10,000 bases of DNA from assembly GCA_026770585.1 (NCBI GenBank), contig MU646326.1, positions 1,151,032 through 1,161,031 of the forward strand, read 5' to 3'. A program made the translations under genes and the position numbers. Positions 1 to 5,740 of the stretch are shown here, in pieces. The notes under the pieces were generated by a model. That model worked only from the letters and a program-made list of their open reading frames with translations, had not been told where the DNA came from and searched no databases. This stretch comes from Baffinella frigidus (lineage: Eukaryota > Cryptophyceae > Cryptomonadales > Baffinellaceae). How positions within the stretch are numbered: position 1 is the stretch's first letter; every line of letters starts with the position of its first letter.

Positions 1-54
<54 letters not shown>
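1..54. repeat. poly-G run at the window edge
   Basis: The first 54 bases are all G. Long G homopolymers at the very end of a sequence are a common product of sequencing or assembly ends, so I read this as a probable artefact. The window also has shorter natural C and G runs (near 3162, 4829, 7211 and 8296), so a real G tract that stopped the assembly is possible. Confidence 0.9.
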
Positions 55-55
<1 letters not shown>

Positions 56-188
56 GTACTCAGAATCACCGCCATCTCTCCTCACGAAATTTGTACAACA
101 GGGGCAGGGCATGGAATCGCGCCGGGGCTCGCGGAAGGGGGGTTGGGGGGCATAGAAATGGAGAGAGGTTCTGCTGCGGGGGGTTCAC

Positions 189-253
189 CCGGACTTTTCG
201 TCGCGTGCGAGGGTCAGAATTGCGGTGGCCTGCTTCTGCCATGCCTCACTCAT
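189..253 (-). CDS. candidate first exon of a divergent gene (unrecognised)
   Basis: On the minus strand an ATG at 253-251 with A at -3 opens a 21-codon stretch beginning MSEAWQKQATAILTLARD. It runs to a possible donor, CCGG|GTGAAC, with the GT at 188-187; without splicing a TGA follows at 187-185. The peptide is helix-like and has plausible coding composition, but I do not recognise the family. The next exon would lie at or beyond the poly-G edge. If real, it would be transcribed divergently from the CCDC25-like gene, with 327 bp between the two start codons. The stretch is short and could be chance. Transcript evidence would decide it. Confidence 0.25.
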
Positions 254-580
254 CTTGATCCTGCTCTGATTGCCCGCGTCGCCTGCTGATCCTCGCTCAG
301 TTGACAGCGGGGCACTGAGAGCGATATCCTGGGAGCGCGCCGGCACGGCCACGTCACCAGGACCGTGTCGTGCGAGGGGGATGTCTGCCGGAACAGGTCA
401 CCGCGGCGCCCTTTTTGAAACGTCATTCGAATTTGATGGTCCGAAAATCTCTGCCCCCCGAGAAAAAAAGTTTACAAGAATGGTCAAAAGACCCCGAAAG
501 GGGATTTGGTCCGCTTGAGGTCCCAGAAACGTGTTCAGGGCTCGACGCTTCCGAAACTAGTTTGCGCGTGGAGGAGAGAG
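254..580. other. region upstream of the CCDC25-like gene
   Basis: GC-rich DNA between the candidate minus-strand ATG and the CCDC25-like ATG. It must hold the promoter and 5' leader of the plus-strand gene. I see no TATA box. The frame of exon 1 stays open upstream to at least 506, where a TTG sits, but contains no upstream ATG. Short open frames here (270-518 and 370-624) have no family signature and are not reported as genes. Confidence 0.5.
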
Positions 581-697
581 ATGGTGTTCTACTTCACGAG
601 CATCCCGTGCGAGGCCGCGCCTGAGGGCTACGTGCTCTACATGGGGAAGGACAAGTTCGAGAACGACGATCTCATCAAGCACGCGTGGCCGGAAGAC
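581..697 (+). other. CCDC25: exon 1 (coding part) of the CCDC25-like gene
   Basis: Codons 1-39, from ATG at 581 to GAC at 695-697. The donor is GAC|GTGTTC. Joining to exon 2 at 906 rebuilds the conserved WPED-V-WFHVDK junction with no gain or loss of residues. Phase 0. Confidence 0.92.
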
Positions 698-3600
698 GTG
701 TTCGCCCTCCCTGCCCAGCACTCGCTTCACGCCCCTCCCTGCATTCGCTTCACTACCCTTCCAGAAAATGACCGTTTCCCCCGACCCTCCGCTCTCCGCA
801 TGCGGGCACGGGATGCTGAGGGCCCTGTTTTGGACCTCCTTCCGCCGAACTGGGAGGGCAGAATAAGTAGAGGTCGCTGAAGGACGACACCCCAAACACC
901 CTCAGGTGTGGTTCCACGTTGACAAGGAATCGTCCGCGCACGTTTACATACGGCTTCCGCGGGGATCGGCTCTGGGCGACGACAAGGAGTGGTACAAGCG
1001 CATCGACCCGCTGGTGATCGAGGACTGCTGCCAGCTGGTGAAGGCCAACTCGATCAAGGGGAACAAGCTGGACAACGTGCAGATCGTCTTCACGCCCGCG
1101 AGCAACCTGAAGAAGTCGCAGGGCAACGCGGTTGGGCAGGTCGGGTTCCACAAGGAGGGCATGGTCTTCAAGGAGCGGGTGCAGACGCGCAAGAACGAGA
1201 TCGTGAACCGCCTCGACAAGACCAAGAAGTGGGAGGAGACCAACCTGGAGGCGGAGCTCCTGCAGCGTAACAAGGTCCTCCCCACATCTTACCACGCCAG
1301 AGGGCTCGAGGGAAACCGACGCCTTATCCACGCCAGAGCTGGCGTCGTTGACTTAAGTATTCAGGGGATTTCCCCGAAAGATGTCAAAAGTGGATGTTTC
1401 GAGCGCTCTGGCGTTGTAGTTTGCCCCACAGACTATTCTCAGCTTGACGTTCTTGTCTCCGAGAAGAGGAAGGTCCAGCGCTGCCTCACTCTGGTTGACC
1501 GACTATTCTCAAGTTGACTTTTGGATCCGCGGTACACACCCGTCAACTTTGGAGCGAAAACGAGCCCGAGCTCACCAGATCGGTGAGCCCAAAAATAGAC
1601 AGAGAGGGGGAGGGTCGAGAGGGGCGTTGGACCTCAACTTTAATCTCCATATAAGTATTAATTAATTGCTTTTTGACAACGAAAATTACTACACGGTTTG
1701 CTTATACAAGTAATAGTAGAGCATTTGTGCAGTAAATTTCGTTGCGCCAAAAGAAATTAATTAATACTTTTGTGGAGATGAACATTGGGGCGAAAAAGAG
1801 CCCGGGGTTAGGCTATTGTCCCAAATTTTGTCTCAAATAGACTGGAACAGAGTTCGACCGCCGACCAACCCTCACGGAGGGACCAAATCGATGATTTTCG
1901 ACCTTTTGTGCCAAGCAGTTTAAAACTCCCATTTGTGGGAGAATTGGACTTGTAAGATTGATTTGGTCTCACCGGCAGGGTTTCTAACAGCGGGCTACGA
2001 AGGGATTTCCGGCCCATTTTGGGCCGAGTTTCCGTTACCTTATCTGTAGGATCCCCCCTATGTCCCTACGGGTTGCCTACCGTACGGTCCTAGGTCTTAT
2101 CGCTTAGGGTTTATTCAAGATCCCTGCGAAGTCCGCTGTGTGGGTTACGGTCTTATCGCCCTCCCGCGTTCAGGAAGAGGGGGCGAAGGCGCGAAAACTC
2201 GGGGCGGAAGCCGAAAACCACACACCGGGCTACGGAGGGACTTTCGTCCCATTTTAAGCCGAGTTTCCGTTACCTTATCCGTCCGATTTTCCGTTATCTT
2301 ATCCGTAGGACCCCCCCTATGGCCCTACGGGTTGCCTACCGTACGTTCCTGGGTCTTATCGCCCTCCCGCGTTCAGGAAGAGGGGGCGAAGGCGCGAAAA
2401 ATCGGGGCGGAAGCCGAGAAGGAACGGTTGCAGCAGGAGAAAACGTGGAAGGAGGATAAGAACGCCCGCTCCTACGACCGCCTCAACGACGAGGCCCAGA
2501 TGACGACCTCGGTGCGCTCAGCTGGTTTGTGTGTGGGCCGGGGCGGCGGCGCTTGTTTTTGTGTGAACCGGGGCGGCGCCACTTGTTTTTGTGTGAACCG
2601 GGGCGGTGCCACTTGTTTTTGTGTGAACCGGGGCGGTGCCGCTTGTTTTTGTGTGGGCCGGGCATGATGAGGCCCAGATGACGACTTTGGTGCGCGCCTC
2701 CCGTTTGGAAATTACTACGCAAACGCTTACAAGTGACATTTATTCTGTTCGCATGGATAGCCGCGTGTGCAGGGGGGTCTTGATGCTTGACAATCTCTCA
2801 AAACTCTCCCGCCAGATGCAGGGGGTCTTGATGCTTGACAATCCCTCAAAACTCTACCGCCAGATGCATAGGCCAGCGTCCTGAAAACCGGGTAGTTGAG
2901 CCTGCGGTATTGCCTACGGTAGGCCGTAGGGGCCTAGGGGGGGTCCTACGAAACATTAGGTCCTCGGAGCCCTACGGCCTACCGTAGGCAATACCGTAGG
3001 CCCAACTACCCGATTTTCAGGACGTTGCCCCATCAGTTTGTGTGCGGACCGGGGTGGCGCCACTTGTTTTTGTGTGGACCGGGTAGCTCGAAGCGTTGCG
3101 CCTTTATTTATTATAACAAATAAATAAATAATAAATAAACATATTATTTGTTATTTATTTGCCCCCCCCCCGCACCTTCCCGCCCTCTCAGGGTCACCAT
3201 TAATTTGTCCGCGTGGGTTTGGTTTGGGGGATTCATTTCGGAACAAGCCAGAATCTGACCCGCTTCTTAAGGCTTCCAACGCCGAAGATAAGGTCGATAC
3301 GCTATTCTAGGCATTAAAAACAAACCTCTGCGCGGAGAGCACAGGTTGCATAGGTTTACGTCCTGAAAACCGGGTAGTTGAGCCTACGGTATTGCCTACC
3401 GTAGGCCGTAGGGGCCTAAGGGGGGTCCTACGAAACATTAGGTCCGCGTCTCTTTCCTGGGAGGCACCCTGCCACACGGTGGGCTGCGAGGGTTTCGGAT
3501 ACGCTAGATTTAGCGGTAACGTGACCAAATTTGCACCAGATCAATCCTTGACTTAATTGCTTCTGGGCAAGTTGACTTTTGATGAAAGGTCCCTAGTCCA

Positions 3601-4600
3601 CCGTGTGGCCTCGGTCTAGAGTCTCATCCAGAAATGCATTTGGTCCTCGCACGAGAGATGGGTCGGAATCCACTGTTACTTCTTAAGTCAACAGAGGTTC
3701 CACTTTTGCTTTGAGACGTCCCAATCTCGACTTTTGTCTCGGTGCGCAGCGCTCTAAGCAAGAGGAATCTGCACCTCCTTATCTTAGTGTGGAACCACGC
3801 CCGGAGGCCAAGCGGTCCACAAAATCGCACGACATCAATCCTTCTTGCGTCTTTCTATTATCCGCGGTACAAATCGTAGTATGAATAATAGAAAGACTCA
3901 AAACACGCCCGGCCACACGAGGCTATCCATGCGAACAGAATAAATGTCGATTGTACGCGATTGCGTAGTGATTTTTATGTGTTTGGTCACGTGGCGCCCG
4001 CGCAGCGGGCACAGCGGGCGTCACGTGATCAATTCTCCCCACAAAGTTTGAAATCGACATTTATTCTGTTCGCATGGATAGCCTCGTGTGGGGAGGCGAA
4101 GCGGTTCACAAAATCGTAAGACATCAATCCCTCTTGCGTCTTTCTATTATCCGTGGTACAAATCGTGGTATGGATAATAGAAAGACTCAAGACGGATTTA
4201 CGTGAACGATTGTGTGGACCCTCTCGCCCCCGGGCGCGAATTCTCATCCAGAAATCCACCCTGGAGGCAACTATTGGGCAAATCGATGGTTTCTTAAGTC
4301 AACTGCCATACGAATGCCACCAGAATCGGGTGGCGTCTGTGGGAGATTGACTTAAGATGTGCCCCTGGGTTGCCTCCAGGGTGGGCATGGTCGTGTCTAA
4401 ACCCTAAACTATCCCTCAAGTGCCCAGGTAGTCAAATTTGACGGCCAAGAGGTCCTAGGCAGGTCCTAGGGCCCTACCGTAGGGCGTATGAGCCTACTCG
4501 CCACTTAAGGGATAAGCTATAAACTATAAACCCTGAAGCCTTAACCCTAACGCAGGGGGATCTGGAGCTCGACTCGGACGGAGAAGTTGACTTCATGTGA
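581..4600 (+). CDS. CCDC25: CCDC25-like NFACT-R (DUF814) domain protein, join(581..697,906..1274,2377..2511,4556..4600)
   Basis: Splicing gives a 221-residue protein, close to the 208 residues I recall for human CCDC25. Residues 1 to about 125 are the NFACT-R/DUF814 domain: MVFYFTS start, [21 protein letters not shown], then [16 protein letters not shown], then [15 protein letters not shown], then VGQVGFH. Residues about 125-195 are a charged Lys/Glu/Arg-rich helical segment. The C-terminus is acidic, ending DSDGEVDFM, as in the family. Compared with human there is a short insertion after IRLPRG ([15 protein letters not shown] region). From NLEAELLQ to ARSY the spliced product matches human spacing without a gap (44 residues), which supports intron 2. 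NFACT-R is known from NEMF/Rqc2-type ribosome quality control proteins. Human CCDC25 has also been reported as a sensor of extracellular trap DNA, and that role should not be carried over here. The start has G at -3 and +4. Confidence 0.92.
698..905 (+). other. intron 1 of the CCDC25-like gene
   Basis: A 208-bp GT-AG intron starting GTGTTC and ending CCCTCAG. A CTGAA-like branch point (876-880) lies about 25 bases before the AG. The donor lacks the usual A at +4 and G at +5. No inserted element is visible. Confidence 0.85.
906..1274 (+). other. CCDC25: exon 2 of the CCDC25-like gene
   Basis: Codons 40-162. It holds most of the NFACT-R domain: [31 protein letters not shown] and [10 protein letters not shown], followed by [24 protein letters not shown] end it at AAG|GTCCTC (phase 0) because this gives gapless spacing to exon 3. 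A GTAACA at 1267 is a better-looking donor by base, but its phase does not match exon 3. Confidence 0.88.
1644..1778. mobile_element. 135-bp inverted-repeat element (MITE-like) in intron 2
   Basis: The left arm begins TCTCCATATAAGTATTAATT and the right arm is its near complement ending TTAATACTTTTGTGGAGA. The arms are about 45 bp and imperfect. AT-rich in a GC-rich setting. Inside is the word GAAAATTACTACAC (1681-1694), also present in the hairpin at 8541-8657, so the two are probably distant relatives. There is no coding capacity and no clear target duplication. Confidence 0.7.
1991..2104 (+). repeat. intron 2 duplication, first copy (upstream block)
   Basis: The block CGGGCTACGAAGGG...GAGTTTCCGTTACCTTATC...CCTAGGTCTTATCGC is repeated at 2226-2365 with modest divergence and a small internal repeat of TTTCCGTTA. 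Both copies carry CCCTACGGGTTGCCTACCGT and a CCTAGG/CCTGGG word like those in the element families downstream. Confidence 0.75.
2151..2216 (+). pseudogene. duplicate of the exon 3 acceptor and first 14 codons
   Basis: 2151-2216 matches 2354-2419 at about 63 of 66 bases. It includes the acceptor (GCGTTCAG, AG at 2172-2173) and the start of exon 3 (codons for [14 protein letters not shown]). If spliced to exon 2 this copy would run in frame to a TAA at 2255-2257, giving a truncated protein without the rest of the charged helix and the acidic tail. I read it as a decoy acceptor created by duplication. Use in transcripts is unknown. Confidence 0.75.
2226..2365 (+). repeat. intron 2 duplication, second copy (next to the true exon 3)
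   Basis: Second copy of the 1991-2104 block, with an extra GATTTTCCGTTATCTTATCC segment inside. It runs directly into the true exon 3 acceptor at 2376. The first copy has about 46 extra bases (2105-2150) before its exon fragment. Confidence 0.7.
2377..2511 (+). other. CCDC25: exon 3 of the CCDC25-like gene
   Basis: Codons 163-207, [20 protein letters not shown] to DEAQMTTS: a charged helix plus the conserved ARSY motif. The acceptor is GCGTTCAG|GAA. The donor is TCG|GTGCGC at 2512, phase 0, matching exon 4. Without splicing at 2512 the frame stays open through the 30-bp array to TGA at 2665-2667. Both edges of this exon exist as second copies nearby (2151-2216 and 2666-2695). Confidence 0.88.
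2531..2662 (+). repeat. 30-bp tandem array, about 4.4 units
   Basis: Units start at 2531, 2561, 2591 and 2621, with a partial unit at 2651-2662. The consensus is GTGTGAACCG-GGGCGGTGCC-ACTTGTTTTT. First and last units carry GGG instead of GAA. As 30 is divisible by 3 the array is open in all repeat-phase frames; in the exon 3 frame it reads [10 protein letters not shown] repeats. It sits just inside intron 3. There are no unique spacers, so it is not a CRISPR array. Confidence 0.93.
2666..2695 (+). repeat. copy of the 3' end of exon 3 with its donor
   Basis: Thirty bases match 2488-2517 (end of exon 3 plus GGTGCGC donor) with only three differences, all C in the exon and T in the copy. The two copies bracket the 30-bp array, 178 bp apart. 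It could be a long target duplication or a tandem duplication expanded by the array. Splicing from this second donor would not keep the frame. Confidence 0.8.
2710..2769. repeat. single arm of the family F palindrome
   Basis: This segment, including TTATTCTGTTCGCATGGATA, is the reverse complement (with some differences) of 3912-3971 and matches the right arm at 4053-4091. No second arm is present here, so it is a truncated or half copy. Confidence 0.75.
2769..2868 (+). repeat. 49-bp tandem duplication, two copies
   Basis: Two copies starting at 2769 and 2818 of GCAGGGGG...TCTTGATGCTTGACAAT...CTCAAAACTCT...CCGCCAGAT. They differ by one G in the G run and two or three substitutions. Intronic; no function seen. 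Confidence 0.9.
2877..3024. mobile_element. family C inverted-repeat element, full copy
   Basis: 148-bp near-perfect palindrome. The left end is CGTCCTGAAAACCGGGTAGT and the right end is its complement, ending TTTTCAGGACG. The arms run about 60 bp through TATTGCCTACGGTAGGCCG, with a short loop holding CCTAGGGGGGGTCCTACGAA. There is no coding capacity. A right-truncated copy lies at 3359-3445. Confidence 0.85.
3036..3083 (+). repeat. dispersed single unit of the 30-bp array
   Basis: GTTTGTGTGCGGACCGGGGT...GCCACTTGTTTTTGTGTGGACCGGG repeats one unit plus both edges of the array at 2525-2662, starting 12 bases after the family C element. Either the array was once longer and was split by later insertions, or this unit was copied separately. 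Confidence 0.8.
3084..3358. other. intronic stretch with AT-rich hairpin and C run
   Basis: 3116-3160 is an AAATAAATAA-type low-complexity hairpin (CAAATAAATA near the left, TATTTATTTG at the right), followed by a run of about ten C. The rest, to 3358, shows no coding signal or recognisable repeat. Confidence 0.6.
3359..3445. mobile_element. family C element, right-truncated
   Basis: 87 bases match the left arm and loop of the copy at 2877-3024, starting CGTCCTGAAAACCGGGTAGT and ending CGAAACATTAGGTCC. The right arm is missing. The left flank is TA, consistent with a TA target. Confidence 0.85.
3446..3802. other. intronic stretch without recognised gene
   Basis: Unique-looking sequence. It carries two of the scattered GTTGACTT-type words (3548 and 3571) and one reverse copy (near 3684), and a TCTCATCCAGAAAT word (about 3622) that recurs near 4242. 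Short open frames on the minus strand have no family signature. Confidence 0.5.
3803..3901 (+). repeat. 99-bp direct repeat, left copy, with hairpin
   Basis: Matches 4092-4190 at a constant offset of 289 with scattered substitutions. It contains a hairpin (3849-3897) with arms GTCTTTCTATTAT and ATAATAGAAAGAC. The two direct copies bracket the family F palindrome. Confidence 0.85.
3912..4091. mobile_element. family F composite palindrome
   Basis: A perfect 39-bp inverted repeat, 3912-3950 and 4053-4091, starting CCACACGAGGCTATCCATGC. Inside is a second palindrome, 3984-4001 with 4014-4031 (TGGTCACGTGGCGCCCGC against GCGGGCGTCACGTGATCA), which includes CACGTG twice. There is no coding capacity. 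A half copy lies at 2710-2769. The perfect arms suggest recent origin or repair between arms. Confidence 0.8.
4092..4190 (+). repeat. 99-bp direct repeat, right copy, with hairpin
   Basis: Second copy of 3803-3901. Its hairpin arms, 4138-4152 and 4172-4186, are a perfect 15-bp inverted repeat (GTCTTTCTATTATCC). The left copy has a mismatch in this stem. Confidence 0.85.
4256..4384. mobile_element. family G inverted-repeat element, 129 bp
   Basis: Perfect 16-bp terminal repeats CCACCCTGGAGGCAAC (4256-4271) and GTTGCCTCCAGGGTGG (4369-4384). Nested inside are CTTAAGTCAA/TTGACTTAAG (4292-4301 and 4347-4356) and GCCACC/GGTGGC around the centre. No target duplication is clear. Only one copy in the window. 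Confidence 0.75.
4410..4514 (+). mobile_element. family A MITE-like element, copy A1
   Basis: 105 bp including TA on both sides. Ends are TATCCCTCAAGTG and CCACTTAAGGGATA. The interior reads CAAATTTGACGGCCAAGAGG, CCTAGGCAGGTCCTAGGGCC, CTACCGTAGGGCGTATG. No coding capacity. It is the last element in intron 3, ending 41 bp before exon 4. Confidence 0.85.
4556..4600 (+). other. CCDC25: exon 4 (last coding exon) of the CCDC25-like gene
   Basis: Acceptor CTAACGCAG|GGG, then 14 codons [14 protein letters not shown] and TGA at 4598-4600. The acidic tail ending D-F-M is the recognised CCDC25 C-terminus (human ends DSDEFM). Phase 0 matches exon 3. The preceding bases carry CCCTGAAG and AACCCTAAC words. 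No polyadenylation signal could be placed after it. Confidence 0.82.
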
Positions 4601-4693
4601 GAGGTTGACTTTCATTCGAAGGGGCTCACGCCTCCATCCGTCGTATCTTTTTTTCGAGGAGTCCCGGGAAGGCCTCGGGCAAGGGGGCGGGTC
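4601..4693 (+). other. 3' flank of the CCDC25-like gene
   Basis: Begins with a second GTTGACTTT word (4604-4612) and contains a T run (about 4648-4655). Likely 3' UTR and gene end, but no AATAAA is visible and the end cannot be set. Confidence 0.4.
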
Positions 4694-4922
4694 TACAGGG
4701 GTACCTCGCTTATCCCTTAAGTGACCAACGGGTGAATAATCGCCCGTGGAAGCCCTAGGCAGGTCCTAGGGCCCTACACTGTACGGTAGGGCGTATGCGC
4801 CTACTGGTCACTTAAGGGATACGAAAGCCCCCCCCCCCCTAGGACCACCATAGGGCCCTGGGCATAGGCCTACTGTAGGGTTCTAGGGAGGGGTGCTTTC
4901 TCATGAGCGAGGTACCCCTGCA
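4694..4922. mobile_element. family B element B1, split by a family A insertion
   Basis: Left end TACAGGGGTACCTCGCT (4694-4710), then a family A copy, then CGAAAGCCCCCC...CTAGGACCACCATAGGG...GCATAGGCCTACTGTAGGG...TTTCTCATGAGCGAGGTACCCCTG. With the insert removed the element is about 116 bp, as for intact copies. Confidence 0.85.
4711..4821 (+). mobile_element. family A element A2, nested in B1
   Basis: 111 bp including a TA on each side. Removing the element and one TA restores the family B sequence CTCGCT-TA-CGAAAG. Its ends carry a paired change, AAGTGACCA on the left and TGGTCACTT on the right, that keeps the ends complementary. It also has a variant left interior and an extra ACTGTA near the centre. 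Confidence 0.9.
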
Positions 4923-4985
4923 CAGGGGTATCTGGGCTATAATAAACAAGAACTTAAAAACACAGTCCGGTTTTGGCCCCCCCCG
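4923..4985. other. short stretch with a possible family B end fragment
   Basis: CAGGGGTATCTGGGCTATAA (from 4923) resembles the family B left end and is not followed by the rest of the element. A C run follows. Weak. Confidence 0.35.
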
Positions 4986-5059
4986 TTTTCTTGATTTAGT
5001 ACCAGAGGGTTTGACTAAATCCTGCGTTTAGTCAACCCTCTGGTACTAATTTAAGAAAA
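4986..5059. repeat. 74-bp hairpin
   Basis: The left arm (4986-5019) contains TTAGTACCAGAGGGTTTGAC and the right arm (about 5027-5059) contains GTCAACCCTCTGGTACTAAT. The stem is about 33 bp with few mismatches and a 7-base loop. Likely a small inverted-repeat element or its remnant. A transcript would fold strongly. Confidence 0.85.
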
Positions 5060-5093
5060 AAGACACCTACCGATGTCGGAGCACCCGTGTTCT

Positions 5094-5198
5094 TATCCCT
5101 GAAGTGCCCATGCCGCCAAATTTGACGGCCAAGAGGTCCTAGGCAGGTCCTAGGGCCCTACGGTAGGGCGTATGCGCCTACTGGCCACTTACGGGATA
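5094..5198 (+). mobile_element. family A element A3
   Basis: 105 bp including TA ends: TATCCCTGAAGTGCCC and GGCCACTTACGGGATA. Interior as in A1. Each end has one substitution against the consensus. Confidence 0.85.
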
Positions 5199-5240
5199 GC
5201 CCAGAAACCCATGTACCCCGAATACACCCGAGATAATGCT
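5199..5240 (+). repeat. 42-bp repeat, first copy
   Basis: GCCCAGAAACCCATGTACCC then GAATACACCCGAGATAATG recurs at 5440-5480 with a few changes. The copies lie just after a family A end and a family B end respectively. Confidence 0.75.
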
Positions 5241-5251
5241 AGACGAGGTGC

Positions 5252-5316
5252 TCTCTCCCCCCCCCCCTCCCTCCCCCCTCCCCTCGCTACCCTCTCCCCT
5301 CCCTCTCTCCCCTCTG
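5252..5316 (+). repeat. polypyrimidine (C/T) tract
   Basis: About 65 bases almost wholly C and T (CTCTCTCCCCCCCCCCTCCC and on). It looks like simple sequence. No AG follows closely, so it is not a good splice acceptor. Confidence 0.8.
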
Positions 5317-5373
5317 GTGCGCTGCTGTCGAGGTGGGGGCGACGAGCCTGCCGGCGGGGTGTTCCCAGCGCCT

Positions 5374-5437
5374 AGTAGGCATGGTCCTACTGTAGGGTCC
5401 TAGGGGGATGCGGTTTCTTATGAGCGAGGTACCCCTG
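5374..5437. mobile_element. family B element B2, right half only
   Basis: TAGTAGGCATGGTCCTACTG, then TAGGGTCCTAGGGGGATGCGG and TTTCTTATGAGCGAGGTACC up to CCTG. The left half is missing. Confidence 0.8.
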
Positions 5438-5439
5438 AA

Positions 5440-5480
5440 GCCCATAAAACCCATGTACCCCAATTACACCCGAGATAATG
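5440..5480 (+). repeat. 42-bp repeat, second copy
   Basis: Second copy of 5199-5240 (ACCCATGTACCCCAATTACA...CCGAGATAATG). After it, CCCGAGGCGGGC (about 5492-5503) also recurs near 6329. Confidence 0.75.
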
Positions 5481-5581
5481 CGTCTCCGTGCCCGAGGCGG
5501 GCCCTTCCCAGGACTCCCACCCGAGGCAAGAAATGTGACTATTTTAAAACTGAGATTCCTTTACAAGTGGGGCGGTGTATA

Positions 5582-5686
5582 TACCCCTTAAGTGCCCAGT
5601 AGGCTCATACGCCCTACGGTAGGGCCCTAGGACATGCCTAGGACCTCTTGGCCCTCAAATTTGGCGGCATGGGCACTTAAGGGATA
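5582..5686 (-). mobile_element. family A element A4
   Basis: 105 bp, opposite orientation to A1-A3. Ends are TACCCCTTAAGTGCCCA and TGGGCACTTAAGGGATA. The variant CCC/GGG is present at both ends, so the ends stay complementary. Interior GCCCTACGGTAGGGCCCTAG. Confidence 0.87.
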
Positions 5687-5740
5687 GTAATTTTCACGCA
5701 GACACTCTCGTTTGGTCTCGAGTGGTCAATCTCATAGGCT

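Larger units (their letters stand above)
1275..2376 (+). other. intron 2 of the CCDC25-like gene
   Basis: A 1102-bp intron from GTCCTC to GCGTTCAG. It contains a small perfect hairpin (ACGCCAG/CTGGCGT at 1330-1345), a 135-bp inverted-repeat element (1644-1778), a CTCCCA/TGGGAG hairpin (1926-1941), and a two-copy duplication that carries a second copy of its own acceptor. Confidence 0.8.
2512..4555 (+). other. intron 3 of the CCDC25-like gene, packed with repeats
   Basis: A 2044-bp intron starting GTGCGC and ending CCTAACGCAG. It joins exon 3 to the tiny last exon in phase 0. CTTAAC and CTAAC words just before the AG could serve as branch point. It contains the 30-bp array, a copy of the exon 3 end, a 49-bp tandem pair, two family C elements, a composite palindrome with flanking direct repeats, a 129-bp inverted-repeat element and one family A element. 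An extra small exon inside is not needed by the alignment. Confidence 0.78.

Noticed and set aside
1267-1272. GTAACA as the exon 2 donor
   Set aside because: It would leave phase 1, which does not match the phase 0 acceptor of exon 3, and would break the gapless spacing to the ARSY motif.
753-1331. 192-codon open frame on the minus strand opposite exons 1-2, and smaller ones at 557-895 and 944-1285
   Set aside because: They are antisense shadows of the GC-rich CCDC25-like exons. The plus strand carries the conserved family motifs.
2531-2662. CRISPR-like array
   Set aside because: Units follow one another with no unique spacers, and the genome is eukaryotic.
2483-2739. Minus-strand frames with [10 protein letters not shown] or [10 protein letters not shown] repeats
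   Set aside because: They are the reverse reading of the 30-bp tandem array. Any frame is open because the unit length is divisible by three.
4386-4553. Telomere-like words (TAAACCCTAAA, AACCCTAAC) around element A1
   Set aside because: Only single or broken units, no tandem run. The CTAAC words are better explained by the intron 3 branch and acceptor region.
5252-5370. Polypyrimidine tract as a splice acceptor for the GC-rich stretch after it
   Set aside because: No AG follows within a normal distance and the following frame has no recognisable content.
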